Below are positions 1-12,617 of a DNA stretch of 64,000 bases, one piece after another. Under the pieces are notes generated by a model, which was given only the letters and a program-made list of their open reading frames with translations, had not been told where the DNA came from and did no database searches. Position 1 is the stretch's first letter. Each line of letters begins with the position of its first letter. Source of the DNA: Romanomermis culicivorax (taxonomy: Eukaryota; Nematoda; Enoplea; Mermithida; Mermithidae); NCBI GenBank assembly GCA_963922205.1, contig CAWUHX010000070.1, forward strand, positions 1,205,604 to 1,269,603, given 5' to 3'. The translations under genes were made by a program, and so were the position numbers.

Positions 1-132
1 TCAAACTTTTGGCACAAAACTTTTTTAAGGTTTTCAGTACGTTTTTAGAGTGAAAATTTTTTTTGTGCCATTGGCGCAAATTTTTTTGGCCCTTTGTGCC
101 AATTGGCACAAATGTCCGTCCACAAAAAAAAC
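1..132 (+). repeat. Fragment of a hAT-like repeat with the TTGGCACAAA word
   Basis: This fragment matches 3121-3267 closely: both carry TTTTCAGTAC, TTTTTTGGCCCTTTGTGCCA and a right end ACAAAAAAA(A)C(A/G)CTG. It contains the palindromic word GTGCCAATTGGCAC. A third, shorter relative is at 1213-1310. The left end lies outside the window or has been lost. Confidence 0.55.
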
Positions 133-171
133 GCTGGGCGGCATGCAGTGTTTCATTTTTTGTGCCAAAAC

Positions 172-434
172 CATATCTGTAATTGGGGGGCCCCATCCAA
201 ACTTGAAAAAATTACCGACCCCATACCTGTAATTCGGGGGGACCCCCCAACTTGTCCAACCATATACCCTCCACCCCAGTTTGGAAAAAATGGCAAAAAA
301 GTGTATGTTTTTGGCCCTTTTTGGGAAAAATTTCGACTTTTTCCGACCCCCTCCCCCCAAATTTCGGATTTACCCCCCCCCCCAACTGGTCGGACCTCTT
401 ACAGGTATGCCCCACCCCAACTAGTCGGACCTCT
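172..434 (+). mobile_element. Two nested copies of MITE family A (CATACCTGTAA termini)
   Basis: An inner copy at 222-409 runs from CATACCTGTAATTCGG to CGGACCTCTTACAGGTATG. It sits inside an older copy that begins CATATCTGTAATTGG at 172 and resumes at 410 with CCCCACCCCAACTAGTCGG before losing its right end. The interior has G/C runs and A/T runs and is non-coding. The same termini recur at 10617-10800, 21056-22811, 23231-24673 and 36546-36812. Confidence 0.75.
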
Positions 435-483
435 GGAATTTTTTACAAGTCGGTTCCCTTCCAAATAACGGTCCAGACTGGCA

Positions 484-800
484 TTTTTGGACTCCTCAAG
501 ATGCCAGCTATTCAGATCAGGACACTTCTGCAGTTTAGGTGGTACAGAAAAAAACTTTTTCTCAAAAAATTTTTTAAATATTTTTTCATGTCATAAGGGT
601 AATTCGATGCTGCTGATCACGAATATGAGAAAAGGTGAAGAAAAGGTCATCACGAATATGTGAAAAGGGTGAAAAGAATAACATATTCGTGATCAGCAGC
701 ATCGAATTACCCTTATGACACGAAAAAATAAAACAAAATTTTCGGTACCACCTAAACGGCAGAAGTACCCAGATCAGTTCAAAAATCCAGGCGCTCATGG
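484..800. repeat. Long foldback (hairpin) repeat with a perfect 39-nt core stem
   Basis: Positions 589-627 are the exact reverse complement of 682-720 (39 of 39 by eye), with a 54-nt spacer. Outside the core, the pairing continues imperfectly. CTTCTGCAGTTTAGGTGGTA near 525 pairs with TACCACCTAAACGGCAGAAG near 746, and CAGATCAGGAC pairs with the ACCCAGATCAG area near 770. The whole unit looks like a foldback transposon with no coding content. Confidence 0.8.
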
Positions 801-872
801 CATTCAGGAACTCATTTGCATAAAATCTGCACACATCTCACATAGTCCTTGTCACTACAGAAAAATCCTACC

Positions 873-945
873 TATTTTAAGATTCGAACCCGGTCCACCA
901 GCCTATAGACTTAATGCGTTTACCACTACACAATTTCACCAGAAA
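873..945 (-). pseudogene. tRNA-like sequence (tRNA pseudogene or SINE head)
   Basis: On the - strand there is a B-box-like GGTTCGAATC (881-890). Upstream of it is an A-box-like TGTAGTGGTAAACGC (917-931), at a tRNA-like distance. I could not fold a convincing acceptor stem or a complete 5-bp T stem, so I do not call a functional tRNA. It could be a degraded tRNA or the internal Pol III promoter of a tRNA-derived SINE. Confidence 0.3.
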
Positions 946-1659
946 GTATAAACACTATATTCCTTTGAGACGCTTGCTCGATACTATTTTAACTAACTTC
1001 ATTTGGAAGAGCCTCACCAGTGCTGCGCCCTTCGGTCGCAGCTGCTGTACCCTAAGCCTAAGCCTAAAGAAAATTTTAAAGGAAAAATAAATGTATACTC
1101 ACTAGTCACAGAAATCCATGCTCAAAATTAACAAACAATTTATATACAATAATTAGCCTGAAGGCCGGGAACCGACTTATAAAATTTAGCCGGACCTCTT
1201 ACAGGTATTGCCAAAACATGGTTTTTGGCAAAAAAAAAATTTGGAATGGCACAAAAAATTCTGAGCGTTTGTGCCAATTGGCACAAATTTTTTACTAGTC
1301 CAAGGCGAAATTTCCTTATTTTTTAGTCATTTTAAGGGCTGAGAACGAAAAAATTTTCTCGGCGCTTCTGCGCCAATACGTCGATTCAGGTGATTGTTGG
1401 ATAGTTCGTATTCCGGAAAAGATAGGTCTAAGAATACTACATATATCAAAAAACAAAGTTAGATTTAGAATCACCATTGTTTTTTCGACCAGAAAATCTA
1501 AGTTTCGTGTGGTAAAGTTCAGCAGGACCTAAAATAATTCACTTCAAATGAGAAAATCCGCCCTGAAAAGTTTCGTAACTATCATAGACTAATTTGAACT
1601 TTTCGGCTACAGTAAATCTTGATACCGAAATGAAAAAACGCAAGTGATATTCAAATATC

Positions 1660-1825
1660 ACAATACTATGTTGAAGAATAGATAATTATGCAAAATTCAC
1701 TATCGTGCGCTGAAATCGGTTGCTTCTTTGAGATATATGTAATTATCCGAAATATTTTTCATTTCGTTATTACTACAGCAACGCTGTAACGAATTTTAAT
1801 TTTTCCGCTGATGAATTTACGTGCC
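1660..1825 (-). repeat. Inverted copy of the sequence just upstream of TRMT10
   Basis: This segment is an imperfect reverse complement of about 3630-3795. Shared blocks include ATTCACTATCGT, GCTGAAATC, GCTTCTTTGA and CAACGCTGTAACGAATTTTA. No coding sequence is visible in 960-2350 apart from this arm and the TTGGCACAAA repeat fragment near 1213-1310. Confidence 0.65.
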
Positions 1826-2354
1826 GAGTCAATGAGCTTATTATTAACTACTTTCATTCGTCTCGAACACGAGCGGATTCTATTCGAATAGTCTATTTGT
1901 ATTATCGCAACAGACTTTGAAATTATCAATGACTGGTGGAAGAATAGAAACTGTCGACTTCCTCTGTTCATTTAGTTGGATTGAGAACCGAAACTTTTAT
2001 TTTTGGTGTTTAATTGGAACAGAAAAATTGACATTGTTAGTACAACTTTTCAATCAAAAATTCACGCGACTCGACTTTCGACTTGGCTTTTTCAGGAGAA
2101 AGCAATTATAGACAAGACATCCTAATTCAATCTTTAAGTTGTTGGGAAGGAAGAAATTTGTAGCCGAAAAGTAAAGAAAAATATAAACTTCCTGACAAAG
2201 TCCACAAAAATATCTAAATTCTCGTAGCATTCGATTTCTTTTCAAATCGCAGAAACCATTTTCTAGATCAGTTTTTATTATCTGACGGACTTGTTTAGAG
2301 AAAACAAAATAGGCACGATTTTTAGGCGAATTAGTGCGGTGAAAGTATCCTTAG

Positions 2355-3110
2355 CAGTGTTTTTTTTTGTACGGGACAAAGATTTTTGGTCTCGTACAAA
2401 GATTTTTTGATGATCTTTGTACAACGTACAAAGATTTTTTCAAGATTTTTTTACCGATGATAAGGTAAAAATATTGTTTTACTGGAATAAATTTTATACC
2501 TCGTCTTCATTTTTGCTTCTAGGTTCCAATTTCTAGCTGTATTTTGCTTCCTATCTATTCAAAAATCATATGTTGCTTCCTATCTATTCAAAAATCTCAT
2601 TGTATCGAAACCAAAGCTCTCACCAGACTGCACGTCAAAGTACTTGTTTCTTCAATGCACGTGAAGCTTACCTCACCTCCCTACGATCAAATGGACTTAT
2701 CCGACTTTTACAAGATTTGGATAGAAATGAGTGAACGTGGTGGCTAATAAAGGGTTGTCGGCAAAAAAATCCGTTGCAAAGAAACGTCCCAGAATTTGCA
2801 AAATGATTCCGAATAATCTGATTTGGATGACGAGCGAGCTTCTGGATTTTTGAATTGTCTGACTTGAAATGCCATAAATTTTCGCAATTCAAACATGTTG
2901 ATGGTAATAAATTTTTAAAACTTATAAACTTCATTCTTATATACTTTTTACATGCACTTATGCTCACATTCTTTGATAATTTTCGTGTAAATTTTAAGCT
3001 CTTTATGCATGCTGCTATTATTACACATGTACAAACAAAAAATCTTGCATACAAAATTTTTTTTCGATCTTTGTACACGTACAAAGAGGCTCGTACAAAA
3101 AAAAACACTG
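2355..3110. mobile_element. Non-autonomous hAT-like element with perfect 8-bp TSD
   Basis: The termini are CAGTGTTTTTTTTTGTACG on the left and TCGTACAAAAAAAAACACTG on the right. The element is flanked by the identical 8-bp duplication ATCCTTAG at 2347-2354 and 3111-3118. An 8-bp TSD and CA...TG termini are typical of the hAT superfamily (established). Subterminal copies of GTACAAAGATTTTT and its reverse complement GATCTTTGTAC cluster at both ends. The 756-bp interior has no transposase. A 146-aa - strand ORF inside it looks fortuitous. Confidence 0.85.
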
Positions 3111-3120
3111 ATCCTTAGTT

Positions 3121-3267
3121 ATGTTTTTATCAAAACTTTGGCAGAAAACTTTTTAGAGACTTTCAGTACACGTTTCTGGGGTGAAAAAATTTTATTGTGC
3201 TATTAGCACAAATTTTTTTGGCCCTTTGTGCCAATTAGCACGAATGTCCGTGCACAAAAAAACACTG
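3121..3267 (+). repeat. Right-end fragment of a hAT-like repeat, TTGGCACAAA word
   Basis: This is parallel to positions 1-132. It ends ...GTGCACAAAAAAACACTG, the mirror of the CAGTGTTTTTTTT type of terminus. It starts next to the right TSD of the 2355-3110 element, so that element may have inserted into an older copy of this repeat. Confidence 0.5.
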
Positions 3268-3324
3268 GTCTCGGCGCGCCGCCGTTTTATTTCTTCAAAA
3301 ATCAAGTGGGATATTTAATCCATA

Positions 3325-3491
3325 CTTGGTCACCCTAACGCCCCCCCAAACTCGAAAAAATTGGACTTTTTCGAGAAAATTTATGGAATTTTTTCGGGTA
3401 TTTTCGACTTCTTTCACAAAATTTTGGTATCTCCACTCCAAGATTTTGGGTTTATGCCCTCCCCCAACCGGTCGGACCTCTTACAGGTATG
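3325..3491 (+). mobile_element. Degraded MITE family A copy
   Basis: The right end CGGTCGGACCTCTTACAGGTATG is well preserved, whereas the left end CCATACTTGGTC has decayed. It resembles the 10617-10800 copy in internal order: CCCCCCAAACTCG, a TTTTTCGA block, then CCCTCCCCCAACCGG. Confidence 0.5.
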
Positions 3492-3629
3492 TTTAGAGCA
3501 CATCTGAAATTGGAAGTAAAATTTTTGGCGGGAGAGGTCAAGATTTTCTTGGCGATTTTCGTCGTTTTTTTCCGATTAAAAATACTCACACCACGCATTT
3601 TATTAGGCTCCTCTGAGCGTTTTTAAAAA

Positions 3630-5211
<1,582 letters not shown>

Positions 5212-5233
5212 TGTTAATTGTGATGAACTGGAG

Positions 5234-5239
5234 AATAAA
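5234..5239 (+). terminator. Candidate poly(A) signal of TRMT10
   Basis: AATAAA occurs 23 nt after the TAA stop, followed by a T-rich stretch. It lies inside the 191-bp gap to the next ATG, which would make a very short 3'UTR. Confidence 0.4.
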
Positions 5240-5386
5240 TTTTTCAAATTTTCTCAATTCGGAAAAAATATTTTTATTATCGGTTTTGAAAACTTTCCAA
5301 CATTTTTCTCATTAACAAACAGTTGGTCTTCTATTATACCGTTCTTGCTTTTAGGGTATTTTAGCGGCGAATGTAGCTTCGAAATT

Positions 5387-5394
5387 ATTTCCAG
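5387..5394 (+). promoter_or_regulatory. Splice-acceptor-like site before the NPRL3 ATG
   Basis: ATTATTTCCAG ends 8 nt before ATG 5403, and a second TTGCTTTTAG occurs at 5345-5354. Together with the 191-bp gap from the TRMT10 stop, this suggests a downstream operon cistron trans-spliced close to its ATG. This is inference. Confidence 0.4.
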
Positions 5395-5402
5395 TATTAT
5401 CA

Positions 5403-8400
5403 ATGGACGCCGAAATTCGTGACGCAATGCCTTTGTGCCTTCTATTCGTCATCAAAGGCACGAAAGGAGATCGCCTATTGTTCAAATATCCTTTCAATTA
5501 TGAAGATACGACAAGTGATTCATCATTTTTGCCTTCAGTAGTCACATACTACAGAAAACGGTTTTCATATACTGGGCCAATAATACTCAACTATTGCAAA
5601 CATACATACATGAGAGAATTTCTGATCCTCAAACTTTAAGGCGTAAAGCATTCTTGAAGAAAGTCTCGCAAATTCTGCGTCGTCCCGATCATGTTCAAAT
5701 ATTTTATTTTCTTAAATCTGAATAAAAATTTGTCAGACTGTCTTGACATTCTTCGTTCAGTCGATAATCTCATATAATAAACTTGAAGCCTTTTTCGAAT
5801 TCTCAGAGAGTCGACGTATTTTCTGCTGTCAAATGATCGAATCAGAATGGAAGGCGTAGTCTATCCTATTAGCAGCAAGAAGAATCTATGGACGCTCAAT
5901 CAGATTTTTTCCCTTTCTCTGCATCACTCCCTCAATAATGAATGTACGACATTTGGAGTTCTGTTGTTGGATTTATCTTGACGAGATCTGTCGACTGATG
6001 CCCCATTTTCCAGGTTTTGAACCACAAACTTCTGATACTCTTAGAAGGGTGTATTCTGGGCGAGTTTGTACCTCTCCATCTTTCCACAATGCCGATGATA
6101 TGTCTATAACTGTCTTTCTCCTGACGATTCCATAGAGCACGTTTTTTAAATCAACTCGCATGTTTTGTATGTTTTGTGAAAAGGAGTAATGCATATTTTC
6201 TCGCGACTTTATGTAATTTCCAAAACATTCATGATTCATCAATGAATCATCGTTTTCGATTTGCTCAAAAAAATTTTCAACTTTTCAGCCCGTCTCTGTC
6301 GAAATATGAAGGCCATCAAAATTGAAGAAGATTTATTTACGTCCAAGGCGTAAGTCAGCTCATTAACAAATTTTTTATTGAAACGAGGCGGGAATTTTTT
6401 GATTCCTCAATTATGCTACTTTTTAATTTATAATGTGGATGTTTTTGTTTTTTCAGATTCCATGGCTTTTGATTTCATCTCACAACTACATGTATGATCA
6501 GTGGGGGTTTCTTGTGGATGGAGTTGAGATCGCCCAAATATAGGGAGTTGTTTGTTGAAATGACGAAGTTTGGAATCTTAACCTCATTGTGAGGAAAACA
6601 GTAATCTTGATCAAAAAATCTATATGAAGTCGTATTTATGGCTCACAGTGCAGAAAAAATTGGTATTTCCGGCAATTTTTACTTCGATAGGGATTATTCT
6701 GGAAGAACAAGGAAATTTATCAGTTTTTTCGTCTTTAAGAAGGCTTCCTCGGGTTCCTACGGCACTACTCAATTACGTGTATGACATAGCTAAATTTCCA
6801 ATGTACAAGTAGGGGTAAAGCTCAAAATATTTGGGCGTGGTGCTGCTGTGCCCACCAAACACGTCATTTTCCCCTAAGTCAGGCGCCCAGCGATCAATTT
6901 TTAGAACTTAAGGTATGCGTAATACTCCCCTTACCTCTCCCTATGGGGCGATTCTTGACATAAGTACAGTGTTGTCAAACATCTAGGAAACCGAGATTAG
7001 TTGGCAATCAACAATTTTTGATAAATTCAAGCAAATATATCGAATCTTCTCAACTACTTTAAGCTGAAAGCAGGCAATCCAAATTGGGTCTTTTAACCAG
7101 CAAAAACATCTGACATCACACAGTACTGTAGTTGACCATATTATTCAGCAAATGTTGCCTCAAAAATTCAGAAAAAGTGTGTCTTTAAGATAATCATTTG
7201 GTGCGGTCATTCAGATCTTATCTATTTTGTTCAGCAAATCACCGTCGAGCTTATTAGACGCTAAAGGTCACCTCGTCGGACTTTCCGACGATATAATGGG
7301 GTTTTTGTTCGCCGTCCGCCAAGAAGTATGTTCTCAACCGTTGGAAGTGAAAATTAACGACGTCCGATTCGTTTGCTATCCTATGCATTTGAATAATAAT
7401 ATTTCCGGCGTTCTATCTAATACTCATAATCACGGAAATATTTTTTCGCCGACGAACGACGAAGATTGCAAAACAACGCCGAAAGGTATGCACCGCACTT
7501 CGGCATCGTTGCCTCAATTAATCCTTTCGTCGAATAACGGACATCGAGACGATAATAAATGCCGATGTTACGCCGGCAACGCCTTGCCGCCGACAGTTAA
7601 AGCGGAAAGTCGTCGTAAAAAGTCGAAAACGATGAACGAGGATAAAATTTTGCTTTTTAATATCGTTTTTGGACTTTACGTAAGAAAATTTTCCGCCCTT
7701 ACTGTGCGGGAATTTTTGAATTGTAATGAAAAAATTAATATTCCATAGATGATGGAATTAATAGTAATAATCTACAAAAACTTGAAGGATAGAAAAAACC
7801 GTCGATTTGTGAATGTAAAATGCGGAAATTTGCTAAATTTTATTTTGAGCGGGAAAGTTGCAATAATCTTTTCGTTGTGAAATTTTCGCAACAAAAATAA
7901 TGCATGCCAGAGTAACAGCAGCACGAGTTTGGAATGATTGTCATTTCATTCATTTGACCCTTTGTGTACAATACCAATATTTTACAGTAAACGTCGCCTT
8001 GCCGGTCTGAATCATGTATGGTGCAAACGTTAAGTTTTCAAGCTGAAAGTTGAGTTTTGAGGCGCCCAAAAACTGAAGCCCAAAAATTTCCGACACTTTT
8101 CGGAAGCATTCCATACATGGTTCTTTTTTCAGCTCGGTGCGAGTGAAGTTGGGTCTGTGCTAATGAAAATTTTAGTTGTGCTAACAAAAGTGATACAAAT
8201 TAAGGAAAATTAGCAGACCTGCTAATGGGATGGGACTAAGAAAACCATGATTTCATACAGTTTATTCAAAGTCAAATGGGTACAAAATACCGTCTTTTGC
8301 ACGAAAACATATGCTTTTTTGATATTTAAAGATTATTCTGTTATCTCCTATGGATTTTGCACCATAGATGACGCCATGTGCCAATATTGAACGTTATGAA

Positions 8401-11400
8401 AAAGATATCTCTATATTACATTAAGAATATTAGGCATGCTTTCTTCATTATCTCCCGTGTAAAAACTTTTTCGAAATCTTTTTCGCGTGGTCAAAAAAAG
8501 GTCATGCAAAAAACTTCTGAATGCAGACAAAAAAATGATCAATGACGGTGTAGTCAATTTTGGCAATTGTTTCTGATCCACCTTAGATTTTTGTGCCAAT
8601 TATTTCGCTTTTGCATGTAACTATTGAGAAGTTACTTGCTGGAACTACAACGCTGATTATTCAACTGATTTTATGATGTCTGTCCTAACTTGAACAATCT
8701 TGCTTTTCAGGGAAATGCAAGACGTTCCGTGGTACAATCTTATCAAGACCTGAGCAAACGTATAGCAATAGCCCTGAAACATGAAGAAAACCGCTGCCAG
8801 TATCTAACTTCAGAATCTAAAACTATGATGGATTGTATAGAAGACATGCAATCGCCCCCATATTGTAATACTTCATCATTTTAAATTTACTACCGTTTTA
8901 TTGACTGTGCAAAATTTTACAGCTGAAAAAGAATCCCATTTCAAGTTGCATTTAGAAAGATCAAAATTAGCAAACGAGCTTAAAAGCGTTTTTGATGAGT
9001 AAGTTGATTCAATTAATTTTGCAAGTAACTTTTGTGCCTTGTAAACCTAAATTTATTGTCAGTCATTTAATAAGTCTTGTCGGAATCGGTTTATAAATGC
9101 ATCGGATATTTTTTAAATTTTTTTAGCAGAATATTTTTTTGATCCCATTGGCTTTTCGGATAGTCTCTCAATTCTCACAGTTATTGTGTTCTCGCGAGAA
9201 GTAATTTTTATGACTTAGAAATTCTTCGTCAATTTTTTTTCTAGTATCAAGCAAACCGGTATTGTGCAAATATTTATAAACGAATGGATCAAAGTTAGTT
9301 TCTGTTTGCCCCAAAGAATTCATTGTTATCCCGGAATAGGCTCCATCGAGCCTGATACAATCCAACGTTTCATTGATCTCATGAAGTAAGTCGTTTTTTT
9401 GGTTACATAATGGTTTTAGTACTTCACTCACTCTTCAATCTGTTTTTTTATATTTTCTTTATTTGTTTCGGGAATAACATTAAAAACAGAAAGGTTTGCA
9501 TTATTCAATTAAAAAATTCTGTTTTGACTCAAACATCCATAATGAATTTCGAGTCTAGTATGTACAAATTTCTTATCGTAGACCTTATCACGGCGTACTT
9601 TTACTGAAAGAGGTCGAAGAACTATTGGAAGACATACCTCCCGACGGTTCTCCCGATTTATCGCGTTTGCTAAAATTCGTTTCGCCCTTAGTTAGCTTCC
9701 AAACGTTGGCTGCTGATACCGATTTGGCTTTAACATTGGTATGTATAGTAGGATTTTTCCTTTTTTTCGTCAGGTTTTTTGCTTTCCAGATTATTTTTTT
9801 AGGTTTTTCGATTAGTTGGTCATTTAGTTTATTGGGGCAAAGCGACTATTATTTACCCGTTGTGCGAAACGAATGTTTATAGAATTTCGCCGACCGCAGT
9901 GCTGGATTCGTAAGTTTACATTTGTGGCATTCAGAAAAGATAAATGTGGGATCATGGAGTTATCTCCAAATGTATAACTTTCTACTATATTTTTTTATAC
10001 CTCTTGGCATATTTTTTGTATTCACCAAAAACATTTTTAGAAGAAGTGAGTTCTATATTAACTCGTGTTATTATCGGCGATTATCGAATATGTTTTTGTC
10101 CCTTCAAAATAATCAAAGTTTGATCTTTCGCCTTCAAAAGCTGTAAACTCATTCTCTGGAACCAATCCTTAAAAAAGCTTGTCTAATTTTTAGGATGAAC
10201 GTGTCCGATAACACGTAACAATAGTCTTTTATCAGTTGTGATCAAAGCAAAAATATTATCAAATTCGAACTCAACAAAGTCTTTTCGTTTCCACGTTATC
10301 AGTTACTCATGAAGTAAAGATGTCCAGTTTTGAATTTTGAAGTTTCCATAATCCTATAATTATCATAATCTCTGCACGGCTCAAAATTAGAACACAAAAA
10401 TCAGGTTGCCTTGCCAAAAACTTGAAGTTCCTTACACTTATGAGAAAACTCTCGGAACCCTGCGAATCTTATTGTAATTAAAATTACTTATTTCTACAAA
10501 AGTATTTTCCTCTTTTTGATGAAATTGGAACGGAAACTGTATCAGCTCTGTTTTCCTCGACTGTAACGCATTTTGAAACGGTTGTTTGTCTCTGATAGGC
10601 GTTATGTTTTTGGATTCATACCTGTAATTGGGGGGAGGGTTGGGGGGGGGGATCCCCCCAACTTGGCCAACCCTATACCCCCCAAACTCGGAAAATTTTG
10701 AAAAAAGTGTCTTTTTCGGAAAAATTTTCGGCTTTTTCGACCCCCCCCCCTAAATTTCAGGTTTACTCACTCCCAACTGGTCGGACCTCTTACAGGTATG
10801 CTTGGATTGCCATCATAGGTTATCTTTACTGAAATTATGCCTTAACAGAATGATGTTTTTAACCCCAGAAAACCATTCCATGACCAATCCACAAGTATTA
10901 TAAGACTAAAACAGTAGTGCGTTATAGAATTTGATGTTGTTGCAGATGAATGAAGTCACACTCTGAATTCTTGCCCGTTCTCAAGTGGTACTTATTTAAT
11001 TTTACATTTCATACTCGAAGTATAGATGCTCACCTCAAGTTTTACAAGTTTTGGAGAATTAAAGATAAATTTATGAATCACAAACTTTGAACACTTGCAA
11101 GGCTCTTTAAAATACAATAAAAAAGGATCGCGTCCTTTTTTTGAAAATTTTTATGATGGTGGGGGATTTTTATCTGTAGTGTTTCATCGGTTTTCATCAG
11201 CATCAAGAGCAAAATCATTCTAGGTTGCCCACACTTTATATGACTCAAAAATTCTAAACCGTAATTAAGTTTAGGCCATGTGATTTTCTGCAAGTTTTCA
11301 TCATCACACAAAATCGAACAAGCTGTCCGATCTTTACGATGTTATACATATTTTAATTTTTCTCTACAGCTCAGATTTGCACGAAAATTTCGCCCAAAAT

Positions 11401-11964
11401 TTTCCCAATAATCCGTGCTTATTTTCGTCGTTGAGCGAATTTTCGGCGCCTACGTCGCTGGCTGATTTTACCAACCCGTTGACTTTCGATCCGCAAGAAC
11501 AAGCCGAACGAGTGCGCATCGTCGTATGGCTCTTGAAAAATTTTATGCTAATCCAATTGAGAACTTACGTTTATTTATCGATTGATAAATCGCCGTCGGA
11601 TCTTAGTTCGTTTTTAATTTCAAGAAAGGAATACGATTCGAACGAAAATTTTCAATCAATGTCCGTACACGACGATTATAAATTAATCAGGAATTTGTTA
11701 TCTAAGCATCTCAATACGTCGGAAACGGATCATTTTTTAAATTTGTACGCTCGACAAATCGGCGAAAATCGATCGTTTTACGACGATGTCCGATTATTTT
11801 GTAAATTGATCAAATATTTCAACGGGCAACATCATCTGGAAGATATAATGTTCCGCGAAAACTTGAGGCGACATGAATTGATGCGAATATTGACTGAATT
11901 TAATGCAGTTTTGATAACTTGTTCGTACGAAGACGAATTATCGGCCATTTTTATTGAACAGTGA
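5403..11964 (+). CDS. NPRL3: NPRL3, GATOR1 complex subunit
   Basis: This is the GATOR1 component that restrains TORC1 at the lysosome when amino acids are scarce (family knowledge). Exons I support are 5403 to about 5537, about 7215 (or 7235)-7679, 8711-8864, 8923-8998, 9245-9385, 9582-9738, 9803-9909 and 11370-11964, giving about 609 aa (human 569). Diagnostic stretches in order are [16 protein letters not shown] (longin-type start), [121 protein letters not shown] and [18 protein letters not shown]. All junctions from exon 2 onward are phase-consistent. The exon 1 donor and exon 2 acceptor are the weak point: 5537 to 7215 gives phase 0, while 7235 has the better pyrimidine tract but would need another upstream phase. 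The exon 3 donor is also ambiguous (after 8834 or 8864, same phase). Confidence 0.9.
6805..6965 (+). repeat. Dispersed repeat with a second copy at 36895-37055
   Basis: It lies inside NPRL3 intron 1. It shares TAGGGGTAAAG, CACGTCATTTT, a GATCAATTTTTAG(A/G)AC block and TAATAC(C/T)CCC with the copy in MAGI intron 2. No inverted termini were recognised. Confidence 0.6.
8160..8225 (+). repeat. GTGCTAA-word repeat fragment in NPRL3 intron 2
   Basis: Repeated GTGCTAATGAAAATTTTAG, GTGCTAAC and TTAGCAGACCTGCTAAT words resemble the subterminal words of the 52468-53626 element. It is probably a remnant of a related hAT-like element. Confidence 0.35.
10617..10800 (+). mobile_element. MITE family A, complete copy
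   Basis: This 184-bp element runs from CATACCTGTAATTGG to GGACCTCTTACAGGTATG. It is flanked by TTTGGATT (10609-10616) and CTTGGATT (10801-10808), a 7/8 match for an 8-bp TSD. It sits in the last NPRL3 intron (9910-11369). The rest of that intron shows no coding sequence. Confidence 0.8.
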
Positions 11965-12591
11965 AAAAGTCGATTGTAGAACACGGAAATGTCCGGAGCA
12001 AGTTAAAGCCTCGAAGAAGATACCGATTTCCAAATTTATTGGAGGAGCCTAAAATCATAGTTTCTACTGATTTTAACATAAAAATTGGAACTCGCTTGCC
12101 TAAGATTAACATGCCTAAGATTTTGATATTTCTAAAATCGAATTCAATTAGTGGATTATGGTTTTCGAATTCTTCCACTATGATAATAAGTTATGAACTT
12201 TGCATGTGATAATATTTTGAAAATCACGTTTTTGCTGATTGATTCTTCACTATGTAATTGTCATTTTCATCGCTTACTTTTTATTCGTGTGTGATATACT
12301 GCAACTAGAGAATTTTAGCCAATACTGATGATTACTTGTTCTTTTGCTTAATTTTTCACTATTCTTGAACTTAGTGCCCTCGCAAATAGATATTTGTAGC
12401 TTTTTTCAAAATTTAAGCACGTGTTTTTCATAGTGCTGCTTTTAAAATTCGTCAAACACCTATTATCGCCGTTTAAATCGTAAAAATAAAAATTTTCGGT
12501 TAAGAATACTGATTTTAGCGGATCTATTTTACTAGTGTTCATGTCAATTATTTTTTTCAAGATTCCAACGTTTCTCATTTTGAAATCGTCT

Positions 12592-12599
12592 ATTTTTAG
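12592..12599 (+). promoter_or_regulatory. Splice-acceptor-like site before the UXT ATG
   Basis: CGTCTATTTTTAG ends 18 nt before ATG 12618. NPRL3 stops at 11964, so the 653-bp gap is long for an operon but possible. Nothing coding is seen in 11965-12617. Confidence 0.35.
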
Positions 12600-12617
12600 G
12601 CTTACCCGTTCCTAATT

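Noticed and set aside
94..468. 124-aa + strand ORF
   Set aside because: It spans MITE family A copies with G/C and A runs. Pro/Lys/Phe bias comes from CCCC and TTTT tracts, with no domain.
873..945. Functional tRNA gene on the - strand
   Set aside because: A- and B-box-like words are present, but the acceptor and T stems do not pair convincingly. Listed only as tRNA-like.
2668..3108. 146-aa - strand ORF
   Set aside because: It lies almost entirely inside the non-autonomous hAT-like element 2355-3110 and ends in its terminal repeat. No transposase motif.
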